Shown piece by piece: positions 33,761-45,996 of a DNA stretch of 64,000 nt (its first letter is position 1; each line of letters begins with the position of its first letter). Made by a program: the position numbers and the translations under genes. The notes beneath the pieces are model-generated. The model did not search any database, had not been told where the DNA came from, and saw nothing but the letters and a program-made list of their open reading frames with translations. Origin of the DNA: Chalara sp. BL73 (lineage: Eukaryota; Ascomycota; Leotiomycetes; Helotiales); contig CAKJVC010000151.1 in the NCBI GenBank assembly GCA_918026815.1, positions 124,001-188,000 on the forward strand, in the 5' to 3' direction.

Positions 33761-34840
33761 TTGTACTCAATTCAACAACAAATCAACTCATATTGACACG
33801 AAGACTAATCTCTGCCCCTTCTACTACGGCCTGGGTCTCCTACTTATATCTTCCATACCCCTAGTAACTCCCTACGTGCCCATACATACCAAGTCCCAGA
33901 GCCTTTACAGAGTCCTCCTTGCCTCTTAGCACGTGACTTACCGGCACCTGACAGTCGCTCATAATGCGTGCTAGCGAACCAATTTTCGAGCCTCATCACA
34001 CAGAAATTGGTTGGCTGCAGAGTGCAAGGCTGTGAAAGCCGTGGTACGACAGTATGCAAGAAGCTTCAATAAGGACAACTCATAACACACCTGTATTACT
34101 ACGTGGACAATTCATCTCATGTGGGAAGTCCCCAGACACTTACCATCTGGCGTTATCTGCATGCTTGATGCTACAACAATTACACTCGATCTGTCCACAT
34201 CAGTATATCACGCGCCAATCGCATATTCGGCAGTGGAGGATGGCAATTAATTGACTCGAGCAAAGATAGGAGGGGGTTGATAGTGTGGGATGTAGGTTTT
34301 ACGGATCCGCGTATGCCACTAAGCTCACGTGGTCCGCACAACCCCCATTTTGTAGAATCTAGAGTAGAACCTAATACGACAACAATTACCATATCCATCA
34401 AGAGCAAGAGCGTGGCCTATAGAGCTACGCCCGTTGCCCCGTGGAAGGTAAGGAGGGGCCATACCAGCAGATAGTTCTCAGTACAATTGGGGCCCACAAA
34501 GGGGATGTGTGGGATTTGGCCATTAGCGAACATGAATCCCTAACCCCACTGGAAACTGAATTGGATAATCTGATATGTATGCAGTCAGTACGAAGTTGGA
34601 ATCCCCCTTTAAGCACAATTTGAACAAGCTGAAGAAGACAAAGAATCTTCACAAGAGGATGCGTGAAGAGCAAATGTTGTAAACGATATGCTTTTAGGAT
34701 TTCGTTTGTTCTTTAGTAATAGAGAAACACACAGGCAAGTGATAGCAGAACGAAGTGAAGGGATTTTGCGTGACAAGAACAAATGAAGCCGTTCCTTCTC
34801 CTGTGTTGAACCACAATATCAAGTCACGACGACGATAAAA
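33761..34840. other. Intergenic, no gene recognised
   Basis: Only short ORFs without motifs. The right end should include the terminator of the WD40 gene. Confidence 0.45.
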
Positions 34841-37800
34841 TTAGAAATAGATGAAAGAAACACTCCCAGACGAGTGTCCTAAGACTACCGTGTCACCCCA
34901 AGCACCAACGCTAGTCGCATGATACTCATTAGGAAGCCAAAGAGCATTTTCCGTTTTTCTTTTCAACCAATCCTTTGTTGCGAAGAGTGTATGGGGACAA
35001 TCTGAGGCAAGAGAAGATCGTCTATTATCGAAAGGAGAAGAAGAGGCGAAAGAGCCAATGTCTAACACTCCTCTATCAGTCTCAATGTATTGCCCGGAAC
35101 TGGAGAATGATACGCTGCGAACAGGTAAATCGAGTTCAAGAGTGCTCTGTGCTGATTTCGTTTCCAAATCCCAAATTCTGATCGTCTCGTCGTCCGAACA
35201 AGAAACGACCAGCTTGTTGTCTGGCGAGAATGCAGCAGAGTTGACGGGAAGCATATGGCCCCTGATACTCCCACGCGGCATCCCTGTTGTACTCCAAAGT
35301 CGTATAGTCGTGTCCGCTGAGCAAGATACGAGTAGACTGCCGTCTGATGAGAATGCAACTGAATTTACCGTGTCTGTATGGCCTCTAAGCGTTCCAGCAA
35401 GTGCTGCCGCTTCTGGTGCTATGCTCCAGAGTTTTATTGTCATATCCGCTGAGCATGAGGCGATAAGGCGATTATCTGGTGAAAATGCGACGTGGTTGAC
35501 TGTGTCTGAATGACCTTCAAGTGTGCTTAATGCCGCTCCGGTCGCTGCGTCCCAAAGTCTTGTTGTCTTGTCGGTAGAGCATGAAGCGAGTAAGCGACCG
35601 TCTGGTGAGAAAATGACAAGGCGGACATTATCTGAATGACCTGCAAGTGTCTGTAATAATGCTCCTGTTGCTGTGTCCCATATCTTTACTGTTTTGTCCA
35701 TCGAGGCTGACGCGATGAGATGGCTATCTGCGGAGAATGTAAGGTGGTTGATGCTACTTGAGTGGCCCTCGAGTTTCCAGCGCTCCACTGCGTCTCTTCC
35801 CCATAACTTGATCGTAGTATCGTGCGAACCGGTCGCGACTGATTCACCATCTGGGGAGAAGACTAGGCAGATGATTGTGCTTGAATGGCCGTTCAACTCT
35901 TTGTTCGCAATGGGTGTTGGGTCGTAGTTGAGACCGTCTATCTTTCCGTCCAAGCCTAGTACAGTCAACCGATGGTCCAACGGTAAGCCGAATGTGCCAT
36001 TCTCTTCATAGTCGTCGAGCGCGCCAAGTGTCTCTCCAGTCTTGGCATTCCAAAGCCTAACTTCGTCGTTGAATGAACCCGATGCGAGAAGCTGGCCATC
36101 CGGGGAGAAGGCGACAGCATTGATGCCACTTGTGTGGGCTCTGAGCATACTTATTAGCCCCCCCGTATTTGCCGCCCAAAGTCGAACATTCTTATCGTCA
36201 GAGCCCGACGCGATCAGACGACCATCCGGGGAGAATGTGACAGCCGTGACCTTTTTCTCATGCCCTCTTAGTACCACGCACTCCGTTCCTGTAACCACGT
36301 CCCAAACCCTACCCGTCATATCATCTGATCCAGATACGACTTGCTTTCCGTTGGGCGAGAAGCAAACAGAGTTTACACAGCCTGAATGACCATCAAGCAA
36401 TAGACGTATCTCCCCCTTCGCGATGTCCCAGAGCCTCACCATTTGATCTGTTGAGCCCGACGCAAGCAACGAGCTATCTGGGGAAAATGCGATAGCGTTA
36501 ACACAACTTGAATGGCCATCAAATACCTTAAGCTCCTCCCCTTTCACCGCATCCGAGACTCGAATTGTTTCGTCCATTGAGGCTGACGCGAGCAGTTTGC
36601 CATTTGGGGAGAATTTCACAGAGTTGACCCAACGTGAATGGCCCCTTAGAATATAACGTATCGCTCTCGTCTTTAGGACCCAGACCATGACTGTAGCATC
36701 ATCCGAGCCTGAGGCAATCATTGTCCCATCTGGCGAGATGGCGACAGAACTTACTTTGTCCGTTTGCCCTTCAAGTTTGCCGAGTGAGGTTTTTTTCGCT
36801 ACGTCCCAAAGTCTTACTATCTCGTTGGTCGCCCCCGACGCGACCTGTCGACCATCAGGGGTGAAAGCTATATCATTAACATAATTGTATTCGTCCTTGA
36901 CCTTGATAGCAATTGCTTCAGCAATTTGGATGTCTTTCATCTCGTATTGTATCTGACTCCAGAAACGGTGCCTGAGTTCATTGGTGGGCCGGATGAATGC
37001 AAGAGCAGCGCAATACGCCTGGAGAGGTGCCTGTTCGAGTATTGATTGAAATGCGAAGATAAATCGTCTTGCATCCTTAGCATATGGCACTTGGCGCAAA
37101 TTGTCTGCAGGCTTCAAACCCACAATGTTAATTGGATAAAATTGCTTGTGGAAGTGTAAATACATACCGGAAGTAAAGATTGGTACATTCTGATTATCGC
37201 ACCCGCTTGAGAGCCCTTCCCCATCAGGTTTACAGCCTCAAGCCAATAAAGGAAGTGCTGCTGGAAGAAGCGATGGACATGGTCACCGTCGCAGAGGCGA
37301 ACCCCGCTCTCTCGGTAATGCTGAGCCCAGTAGAGACATGCGTATTGGAGTTCGGGAGGAATGTGTTGCTCTGTCAGATTGGGGTCAACATCCTCGACAA
37401 GGGTGCCTGGGGATGGGAGGCCACAAATATTTCTTTTGAGCATCTTCGACATAAGCTGTACACAGTTGTCACCTACAGCTTTGTGTGCCTGCTTTTCATC
37501 TACCCAAAAATCGAGGTCTCTGCACCGATCCTTATCAAGAAGAAAGTCGCGAAATGTGGGATGATGTGGACGGATTGGGCGGTTCGCCTGACTGGGAATA
37601 TGGAAGATTGTATGCATATCCACCAGTGTCTCACTGATATGACTTGGTGGGTGATCAAGCAGCTGTGCCAAGGAGTCCGTAGAAAGAGGAGAAAAAAGAA
37701 TTACGATACTTCCAAGAACCTCTCTGAGCATATCGTACAATTCTTGTTTCTCCTCGCCATTATAGCCCTGCTGAATAGAGTCTTTGAGAATGGTAATGTA

Positions 37801-39487
37801 GATTTCGTCTAGTTGCTTTTCCGGACCTTCGCGAGAGCGATGGTTATTAATGAGGTTTTCGATTCGCCTCTTAGCCATTCGTTTGCCTTCTCGGATGTAA
37901 CGGCATGCAGTGGAGGCCCATATGAACAGACCGCACGAAATCTCGACTAAGCGCTTGATAATTCGCGAACCAGGCCAGTCAGCAGCAAAACCGCGTTCTT
38001 CTCTGATCAATCTGAGGCGGTATTCAAAGAAAAGACTGAGGTCGCGGTCTACTATTGTTGGTAATGTCTTGAAGAACGAAGACCTGGCGTTCAGCTTCTG
38101 GTATCTGAGTGAAGCCGCAACGAATCGCAATTTCTGGTCTACTTGTGATGAATATTCGCAATCGGATATTAGTCAGTGAGCTAGTCTGTGCCAAGAGCCT
38201 CAAAAGGATTCGGATGTCTCTATCGCTGTCACATTCATCCAGCGCGTCGATCACAAGTACAATTGTTGAGGGAGAAGAAATGCTGTCCAGCTTCGAGAGA
38301 GGATTGAGGATCAGTTCATCCCACTGGTCTCTGAGAGATTGTAGCTCAATGTCTGGATGCTGCATGATAGCTTCACAGATGTAACGTCTTACGGACGGTA
38401 TTTTGGCCGCCAGCTGCGAGGCGAGAGTTGTGAACAACTTCTCAGCAAGACCAACATCCCCACCTCCTCTCGAGAAGAAAAAGCTTGCTCCCAGATTGCC
38501 TCGATCATGGTAAGTTCTGGCGATGGTACGAGCAACGGTGGATTTACCTGTTCCTGCTATCCCATTTAGCCAGAAGATACGCCTCTCGTCCGGTCCGTCA
38601 GCCCATTCTTTTATATCTTGAAGAATTTCTACTCTGGTATTTGGAAGACACGTTGACGCATGCTGATTATGGAGTGAGTTGAAGGCTGCTTGAGGGGCGG
38701 TAGGTAATTTGTAGAGCAAGTGATCCAGTTTGGCAGCCTCTGTGTGCTTCTTGTCGATCTCTTCTCGCAGTCGTATGAACGCATAGTCTTCCTCGCCATA
38801 CATGAGCGGCATGAAGATGGAGAAGATTCCTAGCAGTGAGTATGCCTTGTCTTCTTTGCGCTTTGTTTGTCGATTCTCCGCCCATGATAGTCGCTCAGCA
38901 ACGCTGAACTGGCCCAAAGAATCTCCGCGTAGAGCCTGATAAGGAATCCCCGTTATTTTATGAATATAATGCTCCAGTGACCTCTTATCGCCCAGTCGTC
39001 TGCCTTGGGCAGAGAAAAACTCAACAGATGTCGGGGCAATGAGTTCCTGAAGAGTCCAACCCCGAGTGAACCACCTACTGCTGCGAAAATCTGATTCCCA
39101 TGAGTGCGGAGGATCTTTGTTTATTACCACATCTTCCGGTACTGAAACATCCGCGAGGTAGACGTAACATTTGGTAGCGTTCCGGTACCATTTAAACATC
39201 GACGTAATTGCCTCCTGGAGCTCCGCACTGCTGGTCTTATTTATACAACAGGTATCCACCCAGAAGTAGTCTAATCCATCTTGTGCAGCTTGCTCTCCAC
39301 AAAACTTGATCTTGTGGGACCCAGCAGCCTTGTGGTGAACATTTCCCTCTACCAACTCGTCGAAGCGGACCTCGTCGTCGTCGGCTAGCCACATATGCGA
39401 CAAGATAGCATACTTGGGAATCTTGTTGTCCTCCAAATCGTCGGTCAGTTCGAAGCTGCCGTCACTTTTTAGCCGAAGAAGGCGCAT
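34841..39487 (-). CDS. HET-NACHT-WD40 NLR (one frameshift)
   Basis: From ATG 39487 (MRLLRLKSDGSFELTDD) the protein has a HET domain (YAILSHMW, DYFWVDTCCINKTSSAEL, RSSRWFTRGWTLQELIAP). A NACHT ATPase follows (P-loop GIAGTGKST, GASFFFSRGGGD, Walker B LVIDALDECD, FITSRPE), then a post-NACHT helical region and 14 WD40 repeats. This is the architecture of the HET-D/HET-E/HET-R incompatibility proteins. The frame breaks near 38066: the upstream frame ends QVFVLQDI and the downstream frame resumes PTIVDRDLSLFFEY. No plausible intron bridges it, so an indel is inferred. An intron at about 37167-37112 joins the ARM-like region to the WD40 part. It may be a recent pseudogene, a truncated HET-NACHT product, or a sequencing error. 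Confidence 0.85.
35050..36901 (-). repeat. Fourteen WD40 repeats
   Basis: Fourteen units of about 42 residues with the GH...VAFSPDG..LASGS.D..VRLWD pattern are enough for two seven-bladed propellers. Unit seven carries a long insertion (residues after LGALDDYEEN). Units are clearly diverged from each other, unlike the TPR and ankyrin arrays elsewhere in the window. Confidence 0.85.
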
Positions 39488-41718
39488 TGCTTGTGCGCAG
39501 GTTTCGAGTCGCTCAATTCAGCGAGTACTCGGTAGTCATGCCCCGATGGTCGACTGTTGGACTGAAGAGTCGCAAAGGAATGTGAGGACATCAGAATGTT
39601 ACGGTGGTCCAAGAAGAGATGTGGGTTGTGAAACGACAAAAAGCACATGCTTCTTGCCAAAGTACTATTGCGCCTTACATATCGGTTCAACACCCGCCCC
39701 TCCCCCAACAAAAACCTAGGTCTTTCTGGACACCTAAAGTAAAGGAATATTCTTATATATAGGCATTACTATTCTCGACTCCAGGCTTTTTTATACTTAT
39801 GAGTAATTTGCGCTATTTAATTGGCAATATGATAAGTGGGGTAGGAGGCTTGTTCGCTTAAAATATGTGATATGTGACGCACATAAATATTGCTGGATAT
39901 TTTGTGGTTGAAGATTTCTACCACTGCACCAGGCGGAAGAAAGGGCTATGACTGTGAAACGGCAAAAAGCACATGCTTCTTGCCAAAGCAATATTACGCC
40001 TTATATATCGTTCGACATGGGTATTTGTGAGTTATGGTGCAGCCGCAGAAGAAAGTGAAGGGTCCTGCGGGCACTTCTATATGACCTGTGCGAAATTAAA
40101 AGAAGCCTCATTCAAGTGAAGGCCGGGGTGGTGTGGGTGCATGATGCTCGCCCATCGTCAATGCTTGACATGCAGAAGTGCAGCCCTGTCTGCCTCAGCG
40201 CCACAAAGCTTGGCATTCGCTGGCTAGAGTGCAACTACCAGCCTTGCCCATCAACGAGTTAGTGGATGCGAGAACAGATGTCCCTTGGTTTGTCCCGAAA
40301 GCTAGTTCCCGGACAAAATAAACACTGTAGATCGTTTTCGACCGCAAATTGGTCTCAAAGCTTTAGAGCGATATTGAGGTTCCATCGAAGGGGCGACGAG
40401 GGCATGAAGGCCTGCAGATGGCTATTCGTATTCAATAGTCTAGAGGAGACTTTATTGTTTTAGCAATGCTCTATCTTCTCTGGAGTTGGCGCAGTTATCT
40501 AATTTTTGAGAGAATTAAGATTGGAGACTGCGAACCTCCTTATCATTGGTGGCTGCATTGGTTCCGCGGCTTTCTGCTACAACTTCTGCAATGAACCCAG
40601 GCGCAAGCCCGTTCACATTACCTCGCATTTAGAGCCAATGGCGTTTCCTCTTGGATCCGTCGCAACCGTGGCTCTGCACGCATGGCCGAGATGGTCGTAC
40701 GTGGCTTGCAACGCGGATTGAGGTTTCCATCGAGATTTATTCCATGCAGCGTTAGCATTGGAAATGGGTTGAAATTTGCAATTCCACAATGATGGAGACG
40801 AAATTCCAGGATGTGAGCGGGAATACAGGAGAATGTGGACTTACACAGGGATGATAACTGAGTTACGATTTGGATTCGCAATGGCAAAGGCTCAAGGACG
40901 TTGCATCTGGATTCGAACCTACAGCAAAAGAGAAGAGAGAATAAAGTCGACCGTGTCGCCTCAACGCCTAAAGGCTGCCGCGAATCCAAAAGATCCGCGT
41001 CGAGCCACCAGCAATCTTTTTCACATCCAGCGACACGACTCCTATATCATCACCATGATAATACCACAACCTCCTCACATTCCTACTCTCTCGCACCTCT
41101 GTCTTTCCAAAATAGGAAGAGGCAGAGGTTGCCCTCAAGATAGCAATGGAGTTATTAGAGCAAGAGGAATACCTGGAGGATGGTGACCTGGAAGCCGTCT
41201 AGGTGATGTCAAGTACGGCAGTTGTTTGAAGTCGAATTCGGCGATTTTTTTGGAACGAATCGAGCGCTTCGCCTCTGATTCGTCGGTTTCGTAGCTTTCA
41301 TGAGTCTAACTCACAAAATTCATGGAATATATAAACTTCTCAGGTCGGCGAAGAAGGATCTCTCTACCTGTACCTGGTGCCGGGTACGAACTGATAATGC
41401 CCTTGGGTATTTATCTGAGCTGAAGGGTGGACGCAATCTCGCCGTCGCTAGGCTTCGTACTGGGTTAGGTTGGGTTGAGTTATCGACCTTTCGACCCAAC
41501 GCACTGGGGCCTAACGGGCCGGTCGGGTTATTAGTATATTTACAATCCAGTGGTTGCCAAGCTATTAGCAGGAATCCTAATTGGCTCATGACCATATAGT
41601 TAGCGAGTATTCGGTCGGACTAGCCCCATCATTATTCAAATATAATTCCTATGATCAGTATCGCATCATCACACTTCCTGTCAATACCTACACCCGATTA
41701 TACACCCTAACGCCCATG
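39488..41718. other. Intergenic, with a roughly 100-bp direct duplication
   Basis: Copies at about 39585-39690 and 39910-40010 share AAAAAGCACATGCTTCTTGC and flanks. The first overlaps the promoter region of the HET-NACHT gene. ORFs at 40266-40463 and 40776-41186 carry no recognisable domain. No other feature could be supported. Confidence 0.45.
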
Positions 41719-42867
41719 GATTCTCCCGACCAGACCGATCGCGCGCCATCAAAATTCACGTTGTTCCACCAAAGGCAACCCATAATTTACTCACCCCCAC
41801 CACAGGCAGTCTTCCCAATCCCTTAACGATCCGTTACCGGGAAGTTTTCAGGAACTTCGCCTTCAGGCACCAAAAGAAAACCCGCAGTCTCAGATAATAG
41901 CAGTGATATAGATCGTTCACGCACCTGAGCATCAAGTACGTCTGACTTCAACAACAACACGAAGGCCCAGGTAAGGGAGCAGTACAATAACAAATGCTGG
42001 CATTGTAGAGCAAGCCCTGTAGACGTCTGCCATATTATTGGTAGCAGAGACAATGCTGTAAGTAGTGCATGAGCTCGACAAGGAGTAATCTGACTTCAAT
42101 CTAGTTTCGGGACGCCATTGCAGATGGTCTGATAGATTTCCAAGAGAAACGAAACCTACAAAATGCGAGTGCGCTCTGCGGTACTTGCCATACGAATTTT
42201 GACCATGTCTATAGTGCCTCATTCTTCTTCTTACCAACCGATCTGAATTATTTCCCCAACTACGAGCGACAAGATCGAAAACATCGCCGAAAACTAGGCC
42301 ACCGTACGGGCACAACCCCAGCGCGGATGTTTCCTACTACACAAACATATCAAGATCACCAAATACACGAGGGAATTGAAAGGGCTGGATTAGGAGGACT
42401 TTATACACGGATTGTTATAAACGACTTCCTCCCTCAATATCCTGGACGCGCTCCCTTCTAGCCCGGTCTTAGTGAGTATGGTGCGACAAAATCATGGAAC
42501 AGGGTCGCCTACGGCATCTTTGCAGCGTGCTGTACTTATGCTACGGAAGCTGGACCTCTACGGGATTCCTCGGGATATTCGGGATGGCCTGCGACAGTCG
42601 CAAGACGCGCACAGCGAGAAATTAGATGTTGATGGCTCAGATATGAGTAGTCATGGGAGTGTTGAGGGCAGGGAACAGGAAGTACATAATTGTGAGGAAG
42701 GAAGGGCGGAAGCCCATGAACCTAAGAGAGGAGAAACCGGAGCGCATGGGCCACACGCAAAAATAAACAGACATCAATGTGGAATTGAAAAGGGAGACAC
42801 ACGTACAAAACAACAATCTGCGGATAGGACTAATTTACAGCAAAGCGGGGGGGACGGAGATCTGTAA
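41719..42867 (+). pseudogene. HNH endonuclease-domain protein, disrupted
   Basis: Reading from ATG 41719 (MDSPDQTDRAPSKFTLF) the frame carries CWHCRASPVDVCHIIGSRDN. After an intron of about 46 nt it carries NLQNASALCGTCHTNFDHVY and FFFLPTDLNYF. The paired Cys, the CHI, the Asn and the final CHTNFDH fit the fungal HNH_2-type nuclease domain. Two in-frame stops, TAA at 41824-41826 and TGA at 41926-41928, both could be C-to-T changes (CAA, CGA). A TAG at 42459-42461 follows the core. A coding-like ORF (42472-42867, WHGAPTAS-like NHGTGSPTASLQRA) probably is its C-terminal part in another frame. The core is well preserved, so decay is recent. Confidence 0.65.
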
Positions 42868-45637
42868 GCGGGATATAGACGAGGGTGAGGGCACGAAGTG
42901 GAAAGGGAAAGGGAATGCAAGAGCAATTCGCAGGACGAAGACTACTCAGAACCGTATCCCAAATTAGACTGTTCATAGCAGAAGTTATGCCATCATCATG
43001 ACATCGGCTTCGTGTTAAACTCAGAGAACCTCCCTAATAATCCATTTCGGCTCTGGCGGTAGGGACCCAGCGCAACGAGCAACGATGCAGTGAAGTTCTT
43101 TCGCCAGGTAATATAGGAATGATACGTCATGCTCAATCAAACTCTTTTGAATGCCAAAACAGCCGCAAAATGAGTCAAGAAACCATCAAATCGATCACAA
43201 AGTTTAAGCCCAGCCATCCCTGACTGCTACGGCTTAAACGAAACTCTTACTAGTTTCGTTTCTCGAGCCGCTTATTTGGGTCCCGAGAAGACTCCCCTGT
43301 CTCCCGCCTATCGAGGGAAGGCTCTTCGACACGACTCGACCCGCGCACTACACCGCCTCCCGCATGTGTTCTATGGCAGTAGCTTTCGACTGAGTGCCTA
43401 TAGTACATGAATTTCACCCATTTCGACCTAGCCTGCTCAGTCCTAACCTGTACCTCCTGCCATTTCACCCTTGTCCCAACGGGCGTCGATGCTCAGCGAG
43501 GATTTCCCACGCTGGCGACATCTTTCTTGCTAATAGGAAACCACCGTTGAGGACTGGAAAGGCAGGAGAGATCTCTCGCGGCCTCTTGTCGTCTCAACGC
43601 TGTATATATTACCACGGGCAGCGCCGATCTAACATCTAGCGCTCTGCTGCGATGGGTGCGCTGCTGCTCTGTCCTCCTCATAAGCAGCCGTATGTATACC
43701 GCGCCCGGTATGGGGTGCGGGTGTACCTCCCCGTAGAGTACAACTGGCAGAGCCCTCAAGGGAAGGGCCGCTGGTCGGTCCCAGCAAGAACGGTAGAGCC
43801 AACTCACTTTGCACAAAACTAACGCCAATCACACTGGGTCCAAAATTGGATCCTGCAGAACTAACCTGCTCTGGGTAGAAACTGGCATTCACGCCCCCAG
43901 CCCAAAATTTGATCCTGGACGACTCGTGCTGTAAGAGGCTAGACCTAACCAATTCGCAGATGCGGTTGATAAATATGAAAATCTAACCTTAGAAATTTTT
44001 CTCATTGGCGGATTTGAATCTACAGCATCGCTAACTTGACAGCGGCACCAAAACGCTCTCACTAGCAGCGCCGCAAGAGCACCTGACTGCAGGACTCGCT
44101 AAATCGGCTACGAAGAATGTCTCGACCCATCCTCAAGCCTTAACGCAGCTGACACCCGAAGATACAAACATTAACCGCGTTTCCACGCCAAATATATATA
44201 TGAGAGCCCAACGAAGTGACCAAGCTTCCCGCGCTCAATGTGGGTTGAAACCAGTGCGAAGGTCAACATCTTTTGTATCAACCGCAACACCAAGGACGGG
44301 AGAGATTGGCAGGGAATGATTATCAGTAGGGGAATCTACGGGCCTTCAACGCTCTTCTCGCCAGGATTAAGCGCAAGGACAAAGACACGACATTGGTTGT
44401 GTTGTTGACGATCTGTATTGAGTACTGTGGGGAAGGACTGAAGTTTCATTGCACAGATTATAAAGTTGAGATAGATCAAGTCCTCCGTTCTATGAAAAGA
44501 ACAGGCGCTTTTGGAGCATTCTATTAAGTGTTTCATATAAAGAAGTTGAAGGAGTCATCTCTAGTACAGTAATTGTTATGAAATTGATGCTCATAAATAC
44601 AATATAAACAATTGGCGTAGACGCAAAGAAGGAAAAGTGGCATTTGTTGAAGCCACTTTTCAAGAATTGAGGGACAAAACAGACGGAGAATAGGGATTTA
44701 TGCTTTTCTATTCTTTTTGGACATTCTATGCGTCATTGCTATTGGTAGCAGCTTCTGGATAACGAAGGCAGATCTTGTATTCTCTATATACGACGTCATC
44801 TAGGGATCCATTATGGAAGCAGCTTCGACCCAACTCCGATGGTTGGGGCACGTGACACTGTTTCATGAGAACGATGTGGAATGTGTATACTGATTGAGAC
44901 ACCGGTTTCAACTGTGCTATGGCATCTTTTCAACTTTATACACAATTTTAGCTCACGAATTCTGGCACTTCTTTAGTAACCCCTCATCATTATCCTTTCG
45001 CTTTTTCTTTACCCCGACCAGCCTCCCGAACTGCCGTCCGAATTCTTGGGCCTTTACCAGACAGTTTACTGAAAATGGAGAGCCGCTTATATGGTAGGAT
45101 CCGAAGCCTTTCTCCCGAAGATGAAGCGAAACCAAGTCCTCTTTACTGGTAATATCAAAGCATACTCTCTTCTTGAAGTTCTAGTCTCTTGCGAGGGATG
45201 AGCGATCTCGGATAGACCCTTGATGAAGCCAGAATATAGGGCACAATAAAACATGGACCTGGAAGTGGGGCCTGAGAGGAGGAACTTCGTTGACGGCTTC
45301 GTCAACCTTCCCAACAATACCTCAATCGCAGGAGCACCGGCTCGATGGCAGCAAAGAATGTAACCGGTGCTTGAGTATCGGCCATTCTCTTTTCTTGGAA
45401 CGCTCTCCAGCTCTAACTCGAACACAAAGAGCTCTGCGATTACGCAATGCGCGAGCCGGTCCGACTGTTTCGAGTGAAGCATAGTTCCCTGTGCGAGGAT
45501 TTTCACTTCAGGAATCTTACTTGAATCGTCTGCTTGTTTCAGAATCTATTTAATGACTTCTTTAAAAATATTAAAGAGTGAGCAGAAGCAATGGACAATA
45601 TTATTGAGAAGCAATAGGCGTAAAAAAATGCAAGTCC
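42868..45637. other. Gene-poor stretch with unassigned ORFs
   Basis: No gene can be supported. The longest ORF, 45087-45506 minus (139 residues, containing GYILCCHRAGAPAIEVLLG), resembles nothing I know. Short diverged repeats of CCAAAATTTGATCCTG occur at about 43845 and 43905. A tRNA-like B-box lies near 44020 on the minus strand. Confidence 0.35.
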
Positions 45638-45811
45638 TGTCACGTCCTGTCACTAAATAACACGTGACTTGCTACAGCAAAGCTCCCAGAGCTTCTCACA
45701 TATATAAAGCCCGCTCTCCTCGAGCTCCTCTCTCTTCTTCAGATTTGGATTATCTCGTATTTTACCACCGTTACCCACCTTATCCGTAGATGCACAGCGC
45801 GTGCCGTGACA
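45638..45811 (+). mobile_element. Solo LTR, family B, diverged
   Basis: Begins TGTCACGTCCTGTCAC, contains CGCTCTCCTCGAGCTCC and ends CGTGCCGTGACA, matching the layout of the 173-bp LTR at 15544. GCAAG occurs on both sides (45630-45634 and 45812-45816), a likely target-site duplication, although the left boundary is blurred by a 10-bp duplication. Confidence 0.7.
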
Positions 45812-45996
45812 GCAAGTCGGCAAAATTGATCGGGAACAGACGCGTATACGAGGATATAACACTTTGTAAATCTTTGAAATTTTAGTTTAAATGATATAAT
45901 AAAGCAGCCATTAAGTGACCTTGATATAAAATCATACATCACCAGGCCTAGCTTCAACATGGTTCATTTATGTCCTCTATTCCACATATGCTGAAT

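Noticed and set aside
35058..36884. Plus ORFs across the WD40 region
   Set aside because: Antisense shadows of the WD40 repeats, with low-complexity PSGEKAT-type patterns.
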